NCBI GenBank assembly: GCA_019113245.1
Contig: DXHU01000016.1
Coordinates: forward strand, 1 to 64,000
Reading direction: 5' to 3'
Source: Candidatus Ornithospirochaeta avicola
Lineage (GTDB): Bacteria; Spirochaetota; Spirochaetia; Sphaerochaetales; Sphaerochaetaceae
DNA length: 64,000 nucleotides
The notes under the pieces are model-generated. The model was not told where the DNA came from, ran no database searches, and saw only the letters and a program-made list of their open reading frames with translations. Both the position numbers and the translations under genes were made by a program. Below, one piece after another: positions 1 through 8,073 of the stretch (position 1 is its first letter; every line of letters begins with the position of its first letter).

Positions 1-253
1 TCACATACTTGTCGCAACCGTTGACATTTCTCAGATCTCCGCCACTTCTAATGGCTTCCATCAACGGATAAAGCATCATCATAGTCTTTGAGCATATTCC
101 ACACCCCTCCTGATTCACTGGACAACCATAGGAGCAGGAATATTTATCGCCAATCTATTCACCGTTGCGGCATAGGCCTTCAGGCTCTTCACCACTCAGA
201 TACCTTGTAACCTCAACTTCAAACTCGTATTTTTCATCCAGCCATTTCTTCAT
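1..253 (-). pseudogene. TIGR04076-like small protein, in-frame stop, cut by window edge
   Basis: Reading leftwards from an ATG at 253 gives MKKWLDEKYEFEVEV..., then an in-frame TAG at codon 33 (bases 157-155). The same frame continues openly to the window edge with IGDKYSCSYGCPV, GICSKTMMML and RSGGDL. The Cys-rich 'GICS' and 'RSGGD' blocks match my memory of the TIGR04076 family of short proteins of unknown function. Reading the TAG as GAG (Glu) would give GEEIGDKY, so a single-base nonsense change is the simplest explanation. The start and leader lie in a 114-bp repeat also found at 38233-38346. The 3' end is outside the window. Alternatives: sequencing error or stop read-through. Family assignment is moderately sure; function is unknown. 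Confidence 0.55.
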
Positions 254-347
254 ATTGCAATCGTATCACATCTGATGCTTTTTCCTCCGTTCCACTCCTC
301 CTTTCGCTCTGCTTAGAAGGTGGAGACTCCTGGAGATTAAGGTTGAA
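234..347 (-). repeat. 114-bp dispersed repeat, copy A
   Basis: This stretch matches 38233-38346 in opposite orientation, with 5 differences over 114 bases by eye. It contains a hairpin (arms ctccacctt / aaggaggag, one mismatch here) with a 13-base loop, then a purine-rich ggaggaaaaagc stretch, and ends inside the first seven codons (MKKWLDE) of the small ORF that follows. Beyond that point the two copies diverge. It may be a mobile leader or a duplicated gene head. Confidence 0.8.
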
Positions 348-361
348 GGCAGGTCTCACCT

Positions 362-379
362 CATGAAAACGTTTTCATG
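362..379. promoter_or_regulatory. LacI/GalR-type operator palindrome
   Basis: Perfect 18-bp palindrome catgaaaacgttttcatg with a central CG, the form typical of LacI/GalR-family operators (CcpA cre-like consensus TGNAANCGNTTNCA). It lies about 110 bp upstream of the TIGR04076-like start and just past the permease stop, so it probably controls the minus-strand unit running off the left edge. No LacI-family gene is in the window. Confidence 0.6.
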
Positions 380-418
380 GAAAATAATCATACGACTCTT
401 TTCTCTTTGCAAGGAAAA

Positions 419-1330
419 TCAGAGCCAGATTATGAAAAAGGTCACATATATTAAAAGGGATATGATAATTGACAGACTTCCTGCAAATCCGGCCTGTTCG
501 TTATTCCCATTAAGCTCTGTGACAAATGCGGCACTTGAACTGCTGATTGGAGAAAAGAGCGTGATTACAACAGCCCTTCTCATCTCAAGAGCAAGGGGAA
601 GGAAATTATAGACAAGCAAAGCCAGCACTGATGCGAATACAATTCTTATAAAGATTGTCTTGAATACAGGTAAAAGATCGTTCTTCTTTAATCTGAAATC
701 CAGCATGAGACCGATCATGAGCATGGCAAGCACTCCGTTTGCAGGGGAAATGAATGAGGCAAAGTCAATTATGAATGACGGCATTTTCAAACCAAGCAGG
801 GAGAGGATTATCATGATTATGTAGGCATCAAATGCTGGTTTTGTGAATATCTTCAGCACGTCCTTAAGCAAGCTTCTCTCCCCTTCTCTTTTCAATACTG
901 CAGAAGTGAATGCATAGCAGCCAGAGAGCGTGAGAAAAGATGCACCCATATCAAAAAGGCATGTGCCGATTACTCCATCAGGTCCTAAAAACCCCGACGA
1001 GAACGGAAGCGTGAAGTTCCCGATATTGTATGTCGGTGTGTTAAGAAGATAGAAAATCTTCTCGCTGTCTCTTTTGCCCCTTGCCAGAATATATCCGATG
1101 GCCTCAAGGGCAATGTTTGCAGTAAAGGAAATCAAGGGAATGAGAAGCAGCAGTGCTGTAAAGGAAAAAGATGAGAAACCTGAAATGACAGCAGATGGAA
1201 GAGTTATGTATAAAATTAGCTTTCCAAGGGCCTTGGAATCATCAGATTTCAGAAATCCTGCTTTTTTCAGGACATAGGCAAGGACTATGAGAAGGAAAAA
1301 GAAAAGTGCACGGGTGAGTATTGCGGCCAT
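419..1330 (-). CDS. Auxin efflux carrier (AEC) family permease
   Basis: A 303-residue, highly hydrophobic protein with about ten membrane segments, starting MAAILTRALFFF and ending in a hydrophobic helix. The internal symmetry, the polar break after the first five helices and the residues PTYNIGNFTLPF (about residues 98-109) are typical of the AEC/membrane transport family, which moves small organic acids or amino acids across the inner membrane. The substrate cannot be read from the sequence. It is the last gene of a three-gene unit with the SDR and guanine deaminase genes; its start overlaps the SDR stop by one base, so translation is probably coupled. Confidence 0.8.
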   Translation of the reverse strand: MAAILTRALFFFLLIVLAYVLKKAGFLKSDDSKALGKLILYITLPSAVISGFSSFSFTALLLLIPLISFTANIALEAIGYILARGKRDSEKIFYLLNTPTYNIGNFTLPFSSGFLGPDGVIGTCLFDMGASFLTLSGCYAFTSAVLKREGERSLLKDVLKIFTKPAFDAYIIMIILSLLGLKMPSFIIDFASFISPANGVLAMLMIGLMLDFRLKKNDLLPVFKTIFIRIVFASVLALLVYNFLPLALEMRRAVVITLFSPISSSSAAFVTELNGNNEQAGFAGSLSIIISLLIYVTFFIIWL

Positions 1331-2139
1331 CAGTACATCCTCCCAAGGATATAAAGAATCATGCGCTCAGGAAGGATCTTTACAAGAAACATCAGGATTT
1401 TATACTCAATGCCGACTGTTACTCTTACCGGAGGATTCCTCCTCTTGAGGATTCTTGAAACACAGCGTGCGACGGATTCCGGGCTCTTTCCGTTCATCTC
1501 ATCATTTTTCATCCTGTCTATTGCGCGCCTTGCATTCTTTTCATATACAGTATTCTCTATATTGCTTTCAATTCGGGATGATGTGAAGGAAGTCCTGGTG
1601 TCTCCCGGCTCGACGAGTACACTCTGAACGCCAAAAGGAGAAGCCTCGATTCTCAGGGCTTCCATATAGGCTTTGAGGGCATATTTTGATGAACTGTAAT
1701 GACTTTGAAAAGGAAGGGGCACAGAGGATGCGAAAGAAGAGACTGCAATTACAATGCTCCTCTTGTGCTTCCTCAGCTTCTCAAGAAAAACAGAGTTAAC
1801 TGAAAGCACGCCGAAATAATTTGTGTCAAACTGCTTTTTCACAAGATCAAGATCAGCGCATTCTGCAGGTGATGCGATTCCGAACCCGGCAGAATGAATT
1901 ATCACTGAAAGGTCATCAATTTTCTCTGCAGCCTTTCTGACAGATTCCTCGTCAGTCACATCCATCCGGATTCCTGTTATTCTGCCCTTTCCTACAGTTC
2001 TTACATCCTCACAGATATTCCTGCTTGCAGCATAGACATTCCATCCCTCTTCTGCAAGAGAGAGAGCTATTGCCTTGCCTATCCCGCTTGAGGCACCTGT
2101 TACCAGAACATCCTTTTTATATTTAGCGCTTTCCTTCAC
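1330..2139 (-). CDS. Short-chain dehydrogenase/reductase (SDR)
   Basis: A 269-residue classical SDR. It has the Rossmann nucleotide-binding motif TGASSGIG (residues 14-21), HSAG in place of NNAG (82-85), Asn107 in DTNYFG, Ser around 134-139 and the catalytic pair YSSSK (Tyr148, Lys152). The extended C-terminal part resembles SDRs that act on lipids or small ketones; the substrate is unknown. The only reasonable start is GTG at 2139. No ribosome-binding site precedes it, but a TATCAT box sits 8 bases before the start, so it may also be made from a leaderless message. It lies between guanine deaminase and the AEC permease in one operon. Confidence 0.85.
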   Translation of the reverse strand: MKESAKYKKDVLVTGASSGIGKAIALSLAEEGWNVYAASRNICEDVRTVGKGRITGIRMDVTDEESVRKAAEKIDDLSVIIHSAGFGIASPAECADLDLVKKQFDTNYFGVLSVNSVFLEKLRKHKRSIVIAVSSFASSVPLPFQSHYSSSKYALKAYMEALRIEASPFGVQSVLVEPGDTRTSFTSSRIESNIENTVYEKNARRAIDRMKNDEMNGKSPESVARCVSRILKRRNPPVRVTVGIEYKILMFLVKILPERMILYILGRMY

Positions 2140-2182
2140 AAAGCAGAATGATAAGGAAAAGAATGGAAAATTGCCATATTAC

Positions 2183-3445
2183 TCAGACCACTTTCCTTCC
2201 CTTTATGAATTTTGCTACAACAGGAAGCTCTGCACAACTGTAAACATAGCGCTCAAGGCGCTCTGAGAGGCTAAGCCCTTCATTCAGCGTGCTCTTGATG
2301 CTGCTGTCAGAAATCACAACAAGATCGGCATCCCAGGATGGGAAGATTGAGCCAGATTGAGAAGAGAACAGCGGAGAAGAAGAAAGACATGAAAGATAGA
2401 AAGCCTCCGGGAAAGTCAGAGCCCTGTCAGAAAAGAAAGCATTTCTGATTCTGCTGTGTGAAAGTGCCCTTGAAATGACAGAGAACATTGAAATGCTGCT
2501 TCCTCCGGCCACATCGGATGAGAGCGTGACATTTATACCCCGCTCGAGCATTCTTGAAACTGGTGCGATGCCGGATGAGAGATTTTCATTGCTTGACGGA
2601 CTATGGGCAACAAATACATTCCTGTTTTCAAGAAGATCAAGCTCAGCATCTTCGGGCCAGCATACATGAGCCATTATGCTTTTGTTTCTCCTTCCGAGCA
2701 TGCCGTAGCGGTCATAGACAGAAGCATAGTTTTCTGCCTCAGGATGAAGAGATCTTACCCACTCTATCTCATCCTTGTTCTCGCACAGGTGGCTCTGCAC
2801 TACAAGGCCAGGATTATCAAGGAGGATTTCACTTAAGGCTTTCATCATACTGTCTGTGCAGGATGGGACAAAGCGTGGAGTGACTGCAGAGCTTATATTC
2901 TTGAGCTTTTCTGTTCTTCTGATAAATGAAAGCGTGCTCTTTATGCTCTCTTCAGTATCCTCTGTAAGATCTGGAGGACTGTTCCTGTCCATGTTGACCT
3001 TTCCGACATAGCCTGAGTATCCTGCATCATCAAGCATGGATGCAAGAAGGAAGCTTGAATCCTCATGAATTGTTGCAAAACAGGAGAGCCTTGTTGTAGG
3101 GCTTTTGTTGAGAGCGGATATGAAAATTGAATAAGCTTTCTCAGCATATTTCATATCCTTGTATTTTGCTTCTTCAGGGAAGGTGTGCTCATTCAGCCAC
3201 TCAAGCAGGCTCTTATCCATATACAACCCTGCAAACTGATACTGGGGAGCATGCAGATGCGTATCCGAGAGTCCTGGAATGATTATATTGTCTGAAAAGT
3301 CATATTCCTCATCAGATGGTACAGCATGATCGGAAAATGAAACAAATCGTCCGTTTTCAATAATAAGGAAAGCATTCCTCTTTTCCTCGAGGCGTTCCTT
3401 GCTAAGGGGATATATAAAATTCCCTTTTATAAGAATTCTTTTCAT
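2183..3445 (-). CDS. guaD: Guanine deaminase
   Basis: Amidohydrolase of 420 residues that would convert guanine to xanthine and ammonia in purine salvage. The family signature is clear: DTHLHAPQYQ with metal-binding His63 and His65, followed by FAGLYMDKSLLEWLN, then SHLCEN, AHVCW and SSDVAGG carrying the remaining metal and catalytic residues. Start chosen at ATG 3445 because GGAGG lies five bases upstream; an in-frame TTG at 3457 falls in front of that site and is unlikely. It is the first gene of the minus-strand operon and is divergent from the MATE pump, with only 87 bp between starts. The linked permease could handle purines or their breakdown products (inference). Confidence 0.9.
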   Translation of the reverse strand: MKRILIKGNFIYPLSKERLEEKRNAFLIIENGRFVSFSDHAVPSDEEYDFSDNIIIPGLSDTHLHAPQYQFAGLYMDKSLLEWLNEHTFPEEAKYKDMKYAEKAYSIFISALNKSPTTRLSCFATIHEDSSFLLASMLDDAGYSGYVGKVNMDRNSPPDLTEDTEESIKSTLSFIRRTEKLKNISSAVTPRFVPSCTDSMMKALSEILLDNPGLVVQSHLCENKDEIEWVRSLHPEAENYASVYDRYGMLGRRNKSIMAHVCWPEDAELDLLENRNVFVAHSPSSNENLSSGIAPVSRMLERGINVTLSSDVAGGSSISMFSVISRALSHSRIRNAFFSDRALTFPEAFYLSCLSSSPLFSSQSGSIFPSWDADLVVISDSSIKSTLNEGLSLSERLERYVYSCAELPVVAKFIKGRKVV

Positions 3446-3496
3446 ATATGCCTCCAAATTATTTTAACATAATATTGCCAAAGGCTGAAAGAAATA

Positions 3497-3525
3497 TTGT
3501 TTCTCCATCCTTTTAGTGCTATATC
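3497..3525 (+). promoter_or_regulatory. Promoter of the MATE gene, leaderless layout
   Basis: TTGTTT, a 17-base spacer, then TGC-TATATC (an extended -10), followed by only seven bases before the ATG at 3533. There is no Shine-Dalgarno sequence. Transcription would start at or next to the A of ATG. Confidence 0.5.
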
Positions 3526-3532
3526 TTCACTC

Positions 3533-4894
3533 ATGAGCGCAAATATCGACTTCACCACAGGTAGCATAGAAAAAGGGATAGTACGCTTTGCAATACCGCT
3601 GTTTTTAGGAAACCTCTTCCAGCAGCTTTATAACGCGGCAGACAGCCTGATTGTAGGAAATTTTTTAGGCCCTCTTGCCCTTGCATCCGTCTCATCCTCA
3701 TCGTCTCTTATCTTCATGATGGTAGGGTTCTTCAATGGAGTTGCTGTGGGAGCTGGCGTTGTCATAAGCCGTTATTTCGGCGCGCGCGATTCTGAAAAAC
3801 TAAAGAAAGCAGTGCATACAGATATCGCATTCGGCCTGATATCCTCAATAGTGCTCACTGTTTTTGCAGTCATTTTCACTCCATCAATCCTTCGCCTGAT
3901 GCAGACGCCTGAAGATATAATGCCGAACAGCATAGCTTACTTCAGAATCTACTCATACGGGCTCGTGTTCAACATCATGTACAACATACTGATGGGAATA
4001 ATGAATGCAGTGGGAGACAGCCGTCATCCTCTTTATTACCTTATTCTTTCCTCAATGATCAACGTCGTTCTGGATATTCTCTTTGTAGGAGTCTTCGGCT
4101 GGGGAGTTGGATCGGCAGCTCTTGCAACCATAATAAGTCAGGCAACAAGCAGCATACTCTGCCTTATAAAGCTCTCAAGGGTGAATGGCGCACACCGCTT
4201 TGAGATCAGGAGTCTCAAAATTGACAGAAGAACACTCAAGGAGATAATCCGTTACGGCCTTCCTTCGGGAATACAGAACTCAGTCATAGGATTTGCAAAT
4301 ACGATTGTGCAGACAAACATAAACACATTCTCTTCCTCTGCTGTTGCCGGAAGCGGTGCATACAGCAAGATCGAGGGCTTTGCCTTCCTCCCGATTACAA
4401 GCTTTTCAATGGCTCTTACGACATTTATCGGGCAGAATCTCGGGGCAAAGGACCTTGAGAGGGCAAAAAAAGGTGCACGTTTTGGAATTCTCTGCTCGAT
4501 CACGCTTGCGGAGCTGATCGGAATATGCGTGTTCATATTCTCTCCTCTTCTCGTATCCCTCTTCAATAGTGATCCGGCTGTTGTACGCTATGGCACAAAC
4601 CAGGCAAGAATTGAAGGCCTTTTTTATCTCTTCCTGGCCTTGAGCCACTGCATTGCAGGAATTTTAAGAGGCGCAGGACGAGCAAGTGTTCCCATGTTCA
4701 TAATGTTCGGATCATGGTGCCTTCTGAGAGTTGTATATATCACTGTCACACTGCTCTTTGTCCACAATATTGAAGTCGTGTACTCTGCTTATCCTCTTAC
4801 ATGGTCAGTATCTTCGATACTCTTCCTTGTATATCTCAAATACAGCAACTGGCTGACCGGTTTTGACAAAAAGCATGGCACTCTATCTAAATAG
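3533..4894 (+). CDS. MATE family multidrug/Na+ efflux transporter
   Basis: A 453-residue inner-membrane antiporter with twelve predicted helices in two repeats. The N-terminus TTGSIEKGIVRFAIPLFLGN, followed by FQQLYNAADSLIVGNFLG, is the standard MATE opening; SGIQNSVIGFANTIVQ in the second half is the matching repeat. It would export cationic or other amphipathic compounds using an ion gradient. Start chosen at ATG 3533 because it fits family alignment; a TTG at 3497 is in frame but coincides with the -35 box. The last 20 bases overlap the LysR-like gene downstream. Confidence 0.9.
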   Translation: MSANIDFTTGSIEKGIVRFAIPLFLGNLFQQLYNAADSLIVGNFLGPLALASVSSSSSLIFMMVGFFNGVAVGAGVVISRYFGARDSEKLKKAVHTDIAFGLISSIVLTVFAVIFTPSILRLMQTPEDIMPNSIAYFRIYSYGLVFNIMYNILMGIMNAVGDSRHPLYYLILSSMINVVLDILFVGVFGWGVGSAALATIISQATSSILCLIKLSRVNGAHRFEIRSLKIDRRTLKEIIRYGLPSGIQNSVIGFANTIVQTNINTFSSSAVAGSGAYSKIEGFAFLPITSFSMALTTFIGQNLGAKDLERAKKGARFGILCSITLAELIGICVFIFSPLLVSLFNSDPAVVRYGTNQARIEGLFYLFLALSHCIAGILRGAGRASVPMFIMFGSWCLLRVVYITVTLLFVHNIEVVYSAYPLTWSVSSILFLVYLKYSNWLTGFDKKHGTLSK

Positions 4895-5606
4895 CATCAG
4901 AAAATTTCTTGACGGAGATTTAAGCAGGAGCACAGTAGCTGAAATTGAAAGAGAATGCTCAATCAAGGTTTCTGATGCAAAACGCCTTACAAAAAGCGGA
5001 ATCATAGCAAAAAGAGCACTAGAAGAATATATAAAATATTCAGATGCGCTTCTTGATGTGATAAAAAGGGAATGCATGAGTGCTGAAAGCTGCCTTTTTG
5101 CAGCCTCATCTGCTTTCTACAATGAGTCCTACATCGAAGGCGAAAAGAAAACAGTAACCATTTCCCTTCCGCCAGATGAGACAGCTGCATTGCTCAACAG
5201 TGAGATTGATGCTTTCTATTTTTATTATGATGATAAGTTTCTCAAATCAAATATGCTCAAGGCAGAAGAGAAGAAGTATTTCTGTCCTGAAATTGAGATG
5301 AGCTCCAAGGATGAGCTGAAAAATCTGGAAAATCTTGAAATCGAGGATCTGTATGGAAGAGTTTTATATGTTCCTCAAAGCCCCAACAACAGATATATTG
5401 ACATGCTGGTTTCAGACCTCACCTCATTTCATAAGAAGATAAATATAAAAACATTCCCCTACTACTGTGAAAGCATTGAAAAGAGGGTCATCGATGAGCA
5501 GAACCTTCTTCTTTCATTTGAGCCTTTCAGAATCAGGGAGGACGCTGAAAGAAAAAGAGTTAACTGGAATTACAAGGTCCCTTTTGGCGTTCTCTTGCCC
5601 ACTTGA
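4875..5606 (+). CDS. LysR-like protein with truncated DNA-binding head
   Basis: A 243-residue protein I do not firmly recognise. Residues from about 18 to 65 (TVAEIERECSIKVSD, AKRLTKSGIIAKRALEEY) can be aligned with the second half of a LysR helix-turn-helix and its linker helix ('LTeaGe...a'), but the first helices are missing. The region around residues 105-230 looks like a short LysR effector fold (DLYGRVLYVPQSPNNRYIDML). It could be a regulator that has lost DNA binding, or an unrelated fold. ATG 4875 is preferred over TTG 4863. Its last codons (VPFGVLLPT, stop) lie inside a direct repeat also found before tig, marking the edge of an insertion. Confidence 0.5.
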   Translation: MALYLNSIRKFLDGDLSRSTVAEIERECSIKVSDAKRLTKSGIIAKRALEEYIKYSDALLDVIKRECMSAESCLFAASSAFYNESYIEGEKKTVTISLPPDETAALLNSEIDAFYFYYDDKFLKSNMLKAEEKKYFCPEIEMSSKDELKNLENLEIEDLYGRVLYVPQSPNNRYIDMLVSDLTSFHKKINIKTFPYYCESIEKRVIDEQNLLLSFEPFRIREDAERKRVNWNYKVPFGVLLPT

Positions 5607-5615
5607 TTCCTTTTT
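5578..5615 (+). repeat. 38-bp direct repeat, left copy
   Basis: Begins tcccttttggcgttctcttg and matches 6537-6574 with one mismatch. It covers the last nine codons and stop of the LysR-like gene plus a T-rich tail. Together the copies enclose a 0.96-kb segment carrying brnT/brnA. Confidence 0.85.
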
Positions 5616-5719
5616 CCTCATCTTCGCATACATCTGAATCATTCAGAAATTAATAAACCTACCGGCGCATTTGCGTGGATACCGAAGCAATTTTTCTGTA
5701 TCCCCGAAATTTTCCCGCT

Positions 5720-6022
5720 TCACGCGCCCATTATCTCTTTTCTAAGGATTGCATTGATTCTCGTCTGATATCCTTTGCCCTGAGCCTTGAGAGCCAAAAG
5801 CAAATCATTGTCAATCATGATTGTAATCTTGCTTTTAGTGGGCTTATAACATCCAGGATGAACTTTACTCCAATGCTTGAAACCTTCGAGCTCATCCTCT
5901 GTCATAAAAGGACAATCATCGCTTTCAACAGGTTTTGCCTCTCTTATCACCTTCTTCTCTTCATCGGAAAGAGGAGGCATGGCTTTCACTTCTTCAATTG
6001 TCATTCTTTTTATAGTACTCAT
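5720..6022 (-). CDS. brnA: BrnA-type antitoxin
   Basis: A 100-residue antitoxin starting MSTIKRMTIEEVKAMPPLSD. The C-terminal part (KITIMIDNDLLLALKAQGKG, then YQTRINAILRKEI) is a ribbon-helix-helix DNA-binding domain of the BrnA/CopG type; the N-terminal acidic part would wrap BrnT. The start is ATG 6022, with GGAGG 8 bases before it, inside the 3' end of brnT (29-base overlap). An upstream in-frame extension to 6121 runs through brnT and is not real. BrnA normally binds BrnT and represses the operon. The gene lies within the repeat-bounded insert. Confidence 0.85.
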   Translation of the reverse strand: MSTIKRMTIEEVKAMPPLSDEEKKVIREAKPVESDDCPFMTEDELEGFKHWSKVHPGCYKPTKSKITIMIDNDLLLALKAQGKGYQTRINAILRKEIMGA

Positions 6023-6275
6023 TGCATTCCTCCTTAGTTGCTTTTCTTGCAGAAATAATTCTGATGGTATCAGCATCACGCTCTGTGTACACAACAAAAA
6101 GCAATCTTTCAACCATTCCAATCACATTATACCGGTCTTCATCGATGGAATGTTTGCAATCATATCTCTCAATTCTGTTTCCATCAAGAAAGACACGGAC
6201 AGCCATGTGGAAACTGATTCCATCATGTTTCTTGATATTTGCAATATTCTTTTCTTCATCCCATTCAAATTGCAT
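5994..6275 (-). CDS. brnT: BrnT-type ribonuclease toxin
   Basis: A 93-residue protein with the BrnT pattern: FEWDEEKNIANIKKHDGISF at the N-terminus, then EDRYNVIGMVERLLFVVYTE and a C-terminal RIISARKATKEE. In the known family this RelE-like fold cleaves RNA and stops growth until neutralised by BrnA. All usual family segments are present, so it appears intact. A weak Shine-Dalgarno (AAAGGA) precedes ATG 6275. It is transcribed first, with brnA overlapping behind it, the usual gene order for this type II module. Confidence 0.9.
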   Translation of the reverse strand: MQFEWDEEKNIANIKKHDGISFHMAVRVFLDGNRIERYDCKHSIDEDRYNVIGMVERLLFVVYTERDADTIRIISARKATKEECNEYYKKNDN

Positions 6276-6294
6276 CAGTCAATCCTTTGTGTTT

Positions 6295-6312
6295 ACATAT
6301 TAAATTATATGT
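6295..6312. promoter_or_regulatory. Candidate operator/promoter of brnTA
   Basis: ACATAT-N6-ATATGT, an 18-bp dyad 20 bp upstream of brnT. On the minus strand TTGCAA, 17 bases and TAATAT can be read across it, so BrnA bound here would block the promoter. The site is AT-rich, so chance is possible. Confidence 0.35.
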
Positions 6313-6536
6313 ATAAATCTTGCAATATAACTACTATCATTTCTTCTTTTGTTCTACAGAATTCAAAACAGATGAGGAGGGAAAGCGGGTCAGAAAACTG
6401 CAACGCAAAGGAAACCTGGCCATTTGCTGAGAGTCTGTCAAACAGACAAGTAGGAATACTCAACTACTTTAAGACCTTTTCACGAATTCTGTATTGAAGA
6501 TTTACAACTTCCAGATAAGCATCGTATAATCATAAA

Positions 6537-6574
6537 TCCCTTTTGGCGTTCTCTTGCCCACTTGATTGCTTTTT
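6537..6574 (+). repeat. 38-bp direct repeat, right copy
   Basis: Same sequence as 5578-5615 with one change (g for c at 6568). It ends 11 bp before the tig promoter. The 394-bp gap between brnT and tig otherwise holds the brnTA control region, a small imperfect structure with TACAGAATTC arms (6355-6364 / 6484-6493), and no credible gene. Confidence 0.85.
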
Positions 6575-6585
6575 TCAAAAAGGTC

Positions 6586-6614
6586 ATGACAAAGCTTGAA
6601 TAATCTATTATATT
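6586..6614 (+). promoter_or_regulatory. Promoter of tig
   Basis: ATGACA (-35), 17 bases, TATATT (-10). The expected transcription start near 6621 leaves a leader of about 50 bases before the tig ATG. AAGGA lies 5 bases before that ATG. Confidence 0.55.
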
Positions 6615-6669
6615 ATGGAAGCTAATGTTTTAGTTACAAAGAAATTTTCGAAATACAAGGAAGGACATC

Positions 6670-8001
6670 ATGGTTCTAAATAAGAGCGTAAAGAGACTTG
6701 AGAACTCAATGTGCGAGCTCACAATCACTGTTGATAAAGAAAGCATCGAGAAGGCTTACAGTGAGAGAATTAACAAATACAGAAAGGATCTCCAGATTCC
6801 TGGCTTCAGAAAAGGCATGGCACCTCTTTCAGTAATCGAGAGAAAGTGGGGAGATGCTATCAGAGAAGAGGCAACATTCAGCACTCTTGAAAGTGCTGTC
6901 GGAGAGGCAACAAAGGATCTTGAGATGACAGAGCGCCCGCTGCCTTACTCAACTCCGGAGCTCCAGGATGAGGAAAAGCTCATTCCTTTCAAAAAGGACG
7001 AAGATGTCACTTTCACAGTAAAGTATGAATCCTATCCTGTTTTTGAGCTTCCTCAGTACAAGGGTCTTGAAATCGAAGTGGATGAAGCTGAGGTGACAGA
7101 TGATGATGTCAACGAGGAAATCGAGCGCCTCAGAGACCAGAATGCAATTGTCAGAAAGAAGGACGGAGAGATTGCAAAGGGAGATATCGTCACACTCAGC
7201 TATGTTGAGCTTGATGAGGAAGGAAAGCCTGTTGCTGAAACAGAGAGAAAGGATTTCACATTCACATGCGGAACAACATACAACTACTACAGAATCGATG
7301 ATGATATTGTAGGAATGAAGAAGGGTGATGAGAAAGTCATCGATAAAAAATATGCGGATGATGATGTCACATTCAAGGGCAGAAGCGTAAAGCTCAGCGT
7401 AAAGATTGATGAAGTCAAGTTCCGTGACCTTCCTGAAGTCGATGATGACTTTGCACAGGATGTGAAGAGCGAATACAAGACAGTTGAGGACCTCAAGAAA
7501 GGCACAAGAGAGAAGCTTGAGAAAGAAGCTGAGGAAAAGGCAAAGAACGATAAGATGAATGCTCTTGTCGACAAGCTTGTCGAGAGCGTCAAGATTGACA
7601 TTCCTTCAAGCATGCTTAAAGTAGAGCTTGACAACAGCTGGAGAAATTTCGTAAAGCAGTCAGGACTTGATGACAAGACTCTCGACATGTTCCTCAAGAT
7701 GCAGAACAACACAAAAGAGCAAATCATGGAGGACTGGAAGCCTTCTGCAGAGAAGAACATAAAGGCTCAGCTCATCATGGAAGCAATCCAGAAGAAAGAA
7801 GACTTCAAGCTTGATGAAGAAGAATACGAGAAGAAGTGTTCTGAGCAGCTTAAGGATATTGCAGACGAGGAGACAAAGGGCTATTACAAGGAACTCATAA
7901 AGGATGAGATGCAGTACAGCATGGTTCCATCCTTCCTGCTTGAAAACAACAGCTTCAAGACAGGCAAGAAGGTTTCCTTCAAAGAATACATGGGCAGGTA
8001 A
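6670..8001 (+). CDS. tig: Trigger factor, ribosome-associated chaperone
   Basis: A 443-residue protein. The N-terminal ribosome-binding domain carries the signature PGFRKGMAP (about residues 44-52); the middle part (about 150-250, IAKGDIVTLSYV ... GMKKGDEKVI) is the FKBP-like prolyl isomerase domain; the C-terminal half is helical and charged, as in the substrate-binding arms. It binds emerging chains at the ribosome exit. Length and domain order match the family. It is followed by clpP and clpX, a widely conserved arrangement. Codon use is of the highly expressed type. Confidence 0.97.
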   Translation: MVLNKSVKRLENSMCELTITVDKESIEKAYSERINKYRKDLQIPGFRKGMAPLSVIERKWGDAIREEATFSTLESAVGEATKDLEMTERPLPYSTPELQDEEKLIPFKKDEDVTFTVKYESYPVFELPQYKGLEIEVDEAEVTDDDVNEEIERLRDQNAIVRKKDGEIAKGDIVTLSYVELDEEGKPVAETERKDFTFTCGTTYNYYRIDDDIVGMKKGDEKVIDKKYADDDVTFKGRSVKLSVKIDEVKFRDLPEVDDDFAQDVKSEYKTVEDLKKGTREKLEKEAEEKAKNDKMNALVDKLVESVKIDIPSSMLKVELDNSWRNFVKQSGLDDKTLDMFLKMQNNTKEQIMEDWKPSAEKNIKAQLIMEAIQKKEDFKLDEEEYEKKCSEQLKDIADEETKGYYKELIKDEMQYSMVPSFLLENNSFKTGKKVSFKEYMGR

Positions 8002-8023
8002 TTAATCCTGTTTCAATCCATTA

Positions 8024-8046
8024 GGCCTTGCTTTTGTGGCAAGGCC
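8024..8046 (+). terminator. Hairpin between tig and clpP
   Basis: ggccttgc-ttttgtg-gcaaggcc, an 8-bp perfect stem 22 bp past the tig stop. The T-run after it is short, so it may act as a partial terminator or 3' stabiliser that sets tig and clpPX levels apart. Confidence 0.55.
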
Positions 8047-8073
8047 ATACTATTTTCTAACTGGGATACTTTT

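Noticed and set aside
363-611. 82-codon plus-strand ORF
   Set aside because: Starts inside the LacI-type palindrome and runs antisense to the end of the AEC permease; no ribosome-binding site and no familiar motif.
6355-6493. 139-bp element with TACAGAATTC inverted ends (possible MITE)
   Set aside because: Arms are only 10 bp with no similarity beyond them, no target duplication was seen, and it may simply be a chance restriction-like palindrome inside the larger insert.
5877-6497. 206-codon plus-strand ORF over brnTA
   Set aside because: Antisense to two well-recognised genes; composition is that of a shadow frame.
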